64,000 nt of DNA from Allium sativum (lineage: Eukaryota; Streptophyta; Magnoliopsida; Asparagales; Amaryllidaceae), in the NCBI GenBank assembly GCA_030737875.1, contig CM060910.1:67092501-67156500 (forward strand), given 5' to 3'. Positions within the stretch are counted from its first letter, which is position 1. Every line of letters starts with the position of its first letter. The notes beneath the pieces are model-generated. The model was not told the DNA's origin. It saw nothing but the letters and a program-made list of their open reading frames with translations, and did not search any database. The position numbers and the translations under genes were made by a program. Of this stretch, positions 57,761-64,000 are shown one piece after another.

Positions 57761-59008
57761 GGTATACGAATAGACTCTAGGAAACCCTAGTAACGGGGAC
57801 CCATTTCAGCAATAACCCACATAGATGTATCACGGTATCCTGAATTAGGCAGGGTGGGGAACGATTACTGGGCTTATTATAAGCGGTCAAAATAGCGGCA
57901 GGGGGTACGTCAGTGTAGGTTCCAACGTATTATGGTCGTGCATGTACTCCGGAGTGGAAAAAACAGGCATTGGGTACCAGTAGTTATACACTCTGCATCT
58001 TGAATCGTGTCGGGTTGCTATCATAGGGATTGATACACCTTATGGTGGGGCCAACACAGGGTATCTACATGCAAGAGAGGGCTGATTGACACAGACGCAA
58101 GGAAAATTAATACAAGTAGGGAGCCGATCGATAGGGTAGTAAGGGTACATCTAACATTTTCATGGCAATTAGTCTGATTGAGGTAAGATCCTCATACTAT
58201 ATGTACACCTGAAGGCTACCACAATTACGGGGTGGGGATCACCTTATTATATAACATAGGATACTAGTTGGGACACTAGTAGGGGATATAGATCCTTTTT
58301 CACAGGACTCTAGTTGGGACACTAGTATGGAATACAAATCGTTCTATAAAAGATACTAGTTAGGATGCTTGTTGGGTGGTCTAGAGAAAATAGGAAATCA
58401 GAGAAAGAACCGAAGCACATTCAGTGTATCTTACCTTGTCATATCTAACGATCATCATTTGTTATCTTGATACGCTTATTATCATGGTTATGACTGGTAT
58501 CCAGTTTATTCATGTCATGATGCTTTTACCTATTTACATGCTGAAAGTCAATGGACTTACCAACCTTTTTGTCTGACTCTATTTTGTTTCGCTCTCTTTT
58601 CTTCTGTTTCCCCCCTCCCCCAGGTTCATAGGGAGGGAATATTACCACTTAGCTCAATTTTCTTTCCAAGCTCGAAGATAGACAATGTATTGCTTTGGAC
58701 TCTCCTTTCCACAGCTATGACTGGCTCATGCTTTATTGGGGGATATCATTGTCATTTCATGCTTCTTTATTTTGTTAAACAAGACAGATGCTTTGTTGTA
58801 ATGGGTATGGGTGTTTGGTGCTGGAAAACAATCTTCGTGCAAGCTGTTTTACCAAGTTGTTGTTTTATCAATAAAGTAAAGTTTTATTTATTTTCCGCTA
58901 TTTAAATTTTGTCTGTTTTGTAATTTATCTGTTCTATATGCTTATGACGCTCTACTGAAGTTAATGCATTCCCTTTGTGAGTGACCTTAACGGAGGTGGG
59001 GTGTTACA

Positions 59009-61330
59009 CGTGGTATCATAGCTAAAGGTTACCAGAACAGATAAAAGATTTTTCAAAAGCGTATTTTAAAAAAGGGGTGTTTTCTAAAACATGTTTTAAA
59101 GAAGCGTTTTTCAAGAGAAAAGTATTGTTTTTAAAAAAAAAGGCATATTCCCCAAAGCCATATGCACTATCTTTCGATTCTCTATTTGAATCTCTTCTTC
59201 CTTTCTTTTCGCCATAGTTTCATAAGCATACGACACATGTCGAGGGCAAAGTATTGCCCAACCTCCATCTGTAGCCGCAGTAGTTTCACCTGCTGCTAAT
59301 TTTCTTTTAAGCCTTGTAGGTTGCCTGCAATGGAGGTAGTTTCAAGAAGCTAGTCAACAAGCTACACAAGGATAGTATGGATGAGAATAAGGGAGTTTGG
59401 GCTAAGGAGAACAAGCCCATGGATAAGAATATTGTTGATATGGCTTAATCCATGCAGAAGGAGAAAGGTGAAAAGAAAGAGGCCAAAGTGGAAGAATCAC
59501 AAACAAGGGATTGGAATATAAGAAGGGTGGAAGAAATAATAGATCCCGCGACAAGAAGAAGTGTCTTTTCTGTGGTATAGCGGGTCATTTAATTGTAGGA
59601 AGAAGAAGACAGATGGTTGTTTTCAGTATGGTGAAGCAGGGCATCTTATCAAGGATTGCCCGACGGACAAGGACAAGGGGCAAAGGACATAATCTTCTAG
59701 AGGGCAATTGCATGCTCTCACTGCTAGTGTGCCTAAGAGAGGTAGGAACATTTCTATTGAAAGTTTAGTTTTCTTTTCAATCATCCTGTTAGAACTTTGT
59801 TTGGTTCGGGCGCTTCACATTCTTTTCTATCTGCTTCCATAGTTGAGTCTCTGCACCTTAGTACTTGTATAGTAGAAGATCCCATTATTCTCTCAAATCC
59901 AATTGGTGGTTCGGCTCATTTATCTTTGGTTTTCAAGGATTTGAGAATAGCCATATTAAGTATTGAGTTTAAGTGTAATGCTTATGTTTTTGGTTTCATG
60001 GGCTATGGGTTAATTCTAGACATGGATTGGTTGGCTAGTAATTGTGAAAGGAGGGTAGTTAGACTTTTGACTTGCCTCGGGAATACCCTCGAGATTTCGT
60101 GCGATCCTAAGGGATCAGTTCGGCTTAGCTACCTAGAATCACTTGATGCATTTATTGACGATTTGCGATCCGTTGGAGTAGTCCATGAGTACGCAGATGT
60201 TTTTGATTAGGTTAGGGGTTTGTCCCCTAAAACATGAGATAGACTTCCGCATATATCTACTTGACAATGCAAAGCCAGTTGCATTACTTGTACGAAACAT
60301 GAATCCAAGGGAAAGGAAGGGCTCAGCGAGAAAGTTAAAGAGTTGCTCGAGAAGGGGTTTATTAGGCGAAGTATTTTTGAATGGGGTGCTCTAGTAGTAT
60401 TCGCTACTAAGGTGGATGGTTCACTTCTCCTATGCGTGGATTATAGAGAATTAAACAAGCTGACTAAAGAAAAATAGGCACCCACTTCCAAGAATAGATG
60501 ATTTGTTTGACCAGCTTGTAGGTGCGTCTGTTTTCTCCCAACTAGATTTGGCTACAGGGTTTCATCTGCTAAGAGTAGCCGAGGACAATTTAGACAATAC
60601 TGCTTTTAGGACCCCTAACGGTTTCGTTGAGTGGCTCTTCATGCCTTTCGGTTTGACAAATGCACCTGCTTATTTTGTTGACTTGATGAGTATGGTGTTT
60701 AGGGAGTTCCTTAATAAGTCTATAGTAGTCCTCGTGGATGATATCTTGATTTTCTCAAAGAACGAGGAAGAACATGCTTTTCATTTAAGAGAAGTCATGG
60801 ATACACTTCGAGCACATCAACTTAAGGCGAAGTTCTCCAAAATGTCATTTTTGGAGAGAAGAAGTAAGGTTTCTAGGACATGTGGTGTCCAAAGAAGGGA
60901 TAGCAGTAGATCCCGCAAAAGTAGTTGCGGTGCAAGACTGGAAGGTCCCAAGGAATGCAACAGAAGTAAGAAGCTTTCTTGGACTAGCGGGCTAATATAG
61001 GAAGTTCATTAGAACTTTGCGAAGATATTAGCTCCACTAACTGGATTAACAAAGAAGAATTTAACCTTTGCTCGGGGTATTGATTGTGATGTCACTTTCC
61101 AATGATTGAAGAGGGCTCTTACAACGGCCCCAGTTTTGGCTTTTACCTTACGGTAGTAAAAGGTTTACATATACACGGATGCATGCGGCACGGGACTAGG
61201 CGCCATTTTGATGTAAGAAGAAAGGGTAAGGTCGTAGCGGATGCCTTAAGAAGAAAAAGATTGACTTCAAGTCCTTTTTATGTGAAAAGGAAAAGTTTGG
61301 AATATATATCAACCTTTGATTTTAAAACCT
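59009..61330 (+). pseudogene. Element C gag-protease-RT remnant
   Basis: Most of gag is missing. Two decayed knuckles remain near 59560-59680 (CLFCGIAGHL, and CFQYGEAGHLIKDC, where Tyr replaces a Cys). The protease region (59797-60210) reads LFGSGASHSFLSASIV; family members have Asp where this copy has Gly (codon 59803-59805), so the catalytic residue is lost. The ILDMDWL motif follows. RT (60420-61000) retains VFSQLDLATGFHLLRV, FMPFGLTNAPA and VVLVDDILIFSK, but with a stop near 60475 and frame changes. Traces of RNase H (DACGTGLGAI, DALRRK) end near 61260. No integrase is visible. Not functional. Confidence 0.87.
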
Positions 61331-62391
61331 TCGGTTAAGTTAGTAGTTGGTGTCGCTAGGAGTAAAACCTATGCTTTTGGATCAAATAGGGACTTCACAA
61401 AGAAAAGACTCTCAGATAGTTGACGCGATGGATAAGTTAAGTAGAGAAGAGACCTCTAATCACCTTAATAACTACACCTGGTAACATGGTTAGCATCTAT
61501 TTATTTTCAAGAGGTAGTTCTTTCACATGGAATACCCTCTAGTGAATTTTAGAAGACCTTTTTAGCATGACACAACAGAAGTTATAGTGCCGAGTATACT
61601 AGAAGGAGCAGGGGTGGAACGAGAGGCGACAGTGAAATGAGTTCCAACTCATATTTTGGAAACAGAAATTAAGAAGCTACGCAATCGTGAAGTTAAGACA
61701 GTCAGAGCACAATAGGGTGAAGCTCAAGAAGATGTGACTTAGAAGGCTGAAGACTAGATACGCACATCATACCCTTTTTGAGGGTATATCCTTGATCTCT
61801 CTTTTTTCTGTAAAGTTTATTTGCATGCTAGTCTTTATCTTTTAAGTATATCCTCTTGGTCCTATCCTCGATCCTTAGGTAGAAGCCAATGGATGCAAAC
61901 ATGTGTTTGAGACATGTTATGTTTGGTGGATGCAAGTGGATGTAAGTGTTTGCTAGTGGTTGCTCATGGATGCATATACACACACATTAGGCACTAGATC
62001 GGCTCAGTCACTTTCATACTGCATATGCATATATGTATTTGTATAAGGATTGAAACTTGATGTGTTATCATATGGATGTTGCATTTGTATGAATGATTGG
62101 GTACTCTTGTAGAAGTTATAAAATACAATTAGGAGTAATTGCATACATGATGGACTCATAGCACTGACATAATTCGCATTAAGGAGGTCAACTGAATCAG
62201 TAGACCGCCTGATTTTGCATTAGATAAGGGCATGTACACACACTATGCATATGATCATGAAAGCATTAAAAATATTTTTAAGGACAATGGATGCCTGTGA
62301 TTGATGGTTGAGTAGATGGATGTTGGATGTTAGGATACATTCTTCTTAACTTAGAGATTTCTGGGATGAAATCCTTTAAAGGAGGGGAGAA
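61331..62391 (+). other. Element C 3' interior, non-coding
   Basis: No integrase or chromodomain reading recognised; highly decayed or deleted sequence with (TG/CA)-rich stretches near 61970. It ends in the polypurine tract GGAGGGGAGA just before the 3' LTR. Confidence 0.55.
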
Positions 62392-64000
62392 TGTAACACA
62401 CCGTATTTTCTGTGAATATTAAAGTAACGAATTAAAGAATACTTAATTTTAAAAGTGGGAATTAAGCGAAACGGGTTACGCCATTGCGTTCTTCTCGAAA
62501 TTCTCCTTGAAATAGAGCCCGGGTTTGCGTAAATCGGACACTGTATGAAGAAGCTATAAGCCTTAGAAGTTGGTATATGTGTGGGGGAGAATATATATAT
62601 ATATATATTGGGTTTAGTACTTCAGAAATAGGTCCAGAAAGTCAAAAATGGGTTCGAAATTCAAAATCAGCAAAAAACAGGCTAGGCGGGAAAATTCCCG
62701 CCAGAGGGTGTCGACCCCCCCTTAAGGGGTGTCGACATAGGTGTCGACCCCCCCATAATGGTGTCGACATAGGTGTCGACCCCCCCATAGTGGTGTCGAC
62801 CCCCCCATAGGGGTGTCGACCCCCCCAGATCCGGGTGAAATACTTCATTTTGTATCTGGCTGACGAGGCAGTGACGAATTTATGAGTCGCAGGGCTACGT
62901 GGCGACTTCTGATTGGCCTGATGACACATTCTCTTGGACTTGATGGTTTGGATGGACCCTATGTTGATCTAAAGGCTCTTAATAATCCTAGACATCTATA
63001 TATACACTCATAAACCAACCCTAATTCTATTGCTCAAAGGCTATGGCGCCATCACGTTGTTCATCCCCAAACTAGCCTAGCCGTCATTCTTCAACCTAAA
63101 TTCAAGAAGAAAATTAGAGAGCCTCAAATCAAATTAGAAGATTAGTTTTGCTACAACAACAACGATTCAATTATCTTTTATTAATCCTAGCAATGTAAGT
63201 TCACGTTATTTTCAGATTTGAATACCTGTTTGTAATTATGACATGTAATAAAATGAATCGAAGTCTATGCCTGATTGTAAGATAATGTTTTCATATTTAT
63301 CCCTATCCTTGTATTGAATCTATGTCTTAGTATGCCTTAGAGGTTATTTTTATTGATTGAATCAGGCCTATCTTTGTTGTACATCAGGTTTATAATCCTC
63401 TTTGGTTCGTGATATTATTCTTATGCCTGCGATAATGATTGTATCAGTTTATTGAAGAATCTATCTTTATTGGATCTAAATCTCTTGTATTAGGTCTGTT
63501 GTTACATTCCTATTTTTATGCCTATTCTTATTTTATGCTCCTTCCCTCTCTCTTCCGCTATTTCCTTTTTCTTTTATGAACCTGGGTTACCTTCGAACCT
63601 AGGCTGAAATCGCGAAATACGAATGATTGGAATACAGGGAATATTTTGGGTAAATATTGGGCATAACGTATTCGGTGAAATAATTGGGCATAACATATTC
63701 GGTGAAATTGTTAGACATAATTTGTAACTGGTGATTTGGGGTATAAATGTTATTGTTGCGAACCTGGGGTAAATTGAAATATTAAATCTAGATTGTGCGG
63801 AAACTGTAAATTGGAATATTAAATCTAGATTGGGCATAACTATTGGTTGGGACACCAAGCATAATGTATATTGCGATTTTGGGGCATGACTATTATTGCA
63901 AATTTGGGAAGATTGGTTGTAACCTATTTTGAATAATAACTTGTAATTGAATTTGTTGGGCATAACTTGGAATTGGAACATGACTAGTTTGGTGAATTTG
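62392..64000 (+). repeat. Element C 3' LTR, truncated by window end
   Basis: Matches 55532 to about 57040 of the 5' LTR. It has about seven GTCGACCCCCC units and a (TA)n run (62590-62607). Confidence 0.9.
62705..62830 (+). repeat. GTCGACCCCCC repeat array in element C 3' LTR
   Basis: About seven GTCGAC palindromes spaced 15-24 bp, most followed by five to seven C (for example GGTGTCGACCCCCCCATA). The array is longer and more regular than in the 5' LTR. Confidence 0.9.

Larger units (their letters stand above)
55532..59008 (+). repeat. Element C 5' LTR
   Basis: About 3477 bp. Its first bases are TATAATACACCG where the 3' LTR has TGTAACACACCG, that is, two C/G to T/A transitions. It contains a (TA)n run (55689-55714), few GTCGAC repeats (55816-55875), a TATATATA box (56052-56059), the GTAGAAGTCTGCC repeat pair (57103-57305) and a tandem array (57355-57760). 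Relative to the 3' LTR it lacks about 42 bp near 55670. Confidence 0.88.
55532..64000 (+). mobile_element. Ty3/gypsy element C, long LTRs, degenerate interior
   Basis: 5' LTR 55532-59008, interior 59009-62391, 3' LTR from 62392 to beyond the window end. The 3' LTR starts TGTAACACACCG after a polypurine tract AAAGGAGGGGAGA. The 5' LTR ends GGGGTGTTACA and is followed by the tRNA-Met-type primer-binding site TGGTATCATAGC. LTRs of about 3.5 kb starting TGTAACAC, with this primer site, fit the Tekay/Del chromovirus group; this is inferred, since the integrase and chromodomain are missing. Confidence 0.88.

Overview
The window looks like nuclear DNA of an angiosperm, probably a eudicot. It is AT-rich, has short GT-AG exons, and is dominated by plant transposable elements: CACTA, Ty1/copia, Ty3/gypsy and MITEs. 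The only confidently recognised host gene is a chloroplast phytol kinase (VTE5 type) on the + strand, with six exons between 16779 and 49404. No rRNA gene, tRNA gene or CRISPR array was seen.

Region by region. 1-14495 is the right part of a CACTA (En/Spm) transposon. It carries a multi-exon gene (2517-9764) with Transposase_24-like, DUF8039-like and Ulp1-protease-like parts, broken by one stop. Its right end has subterminal repeats and the terminal TTTTGTAGTAGTG; the left end lies outside the window. 14499-16778 is intergenic with one MITE (15693-16187) and a small unidentified minus-strand ORF. VTE5 exon 1 is 16779-17054; exons 2-6 lie at 47338-49404. Intron 1 is about 30.3 kb and is a stack of insertions: a deleted copia element (17767-20768, TSD TTCTC), a hAT-like MITE, a fold-back MITE, and a minus-strand gag-only LTR element A (26203-44753). 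A is interrupted in its right LTR by a Ty3/gypsy Tat-like element B (29901-43693, TSD GGTAC).

B has gag, protease, RT-RNase H and integrase on the + strand, all damaged except a 597-codon RT-RNase H ORF. Between pol and its 3' LTR it carries a large, apparently spliced gene on the opposite strand with a Transposase_28-like N-terminal part. A and B share gag features (a CX2HX4HX4C knuckle) and LTR 3' ends, so A may be a non-autonomous relative of B.

The host sequence left of A (24112-26202) reappears right of A (44779-46568) as an empty-site copy. A stub of A's internal sequence lies between the right LTR and that copy, so the locus was rearranged by more than simple insertion.

Downstream of VTE5, 49405-53372 is mostly non-coding, with an LTR-like remnant. 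From 53373 a long-LTR gypsy LTR (D) begins and is interrupted at 55532 by a second, related element (C). C has LTRs of about 3.5 kb, a degenerate gag-pro-RT interior and a 3' LTR that runs off the window. Both C and D carry unusual internal tandem repeats.
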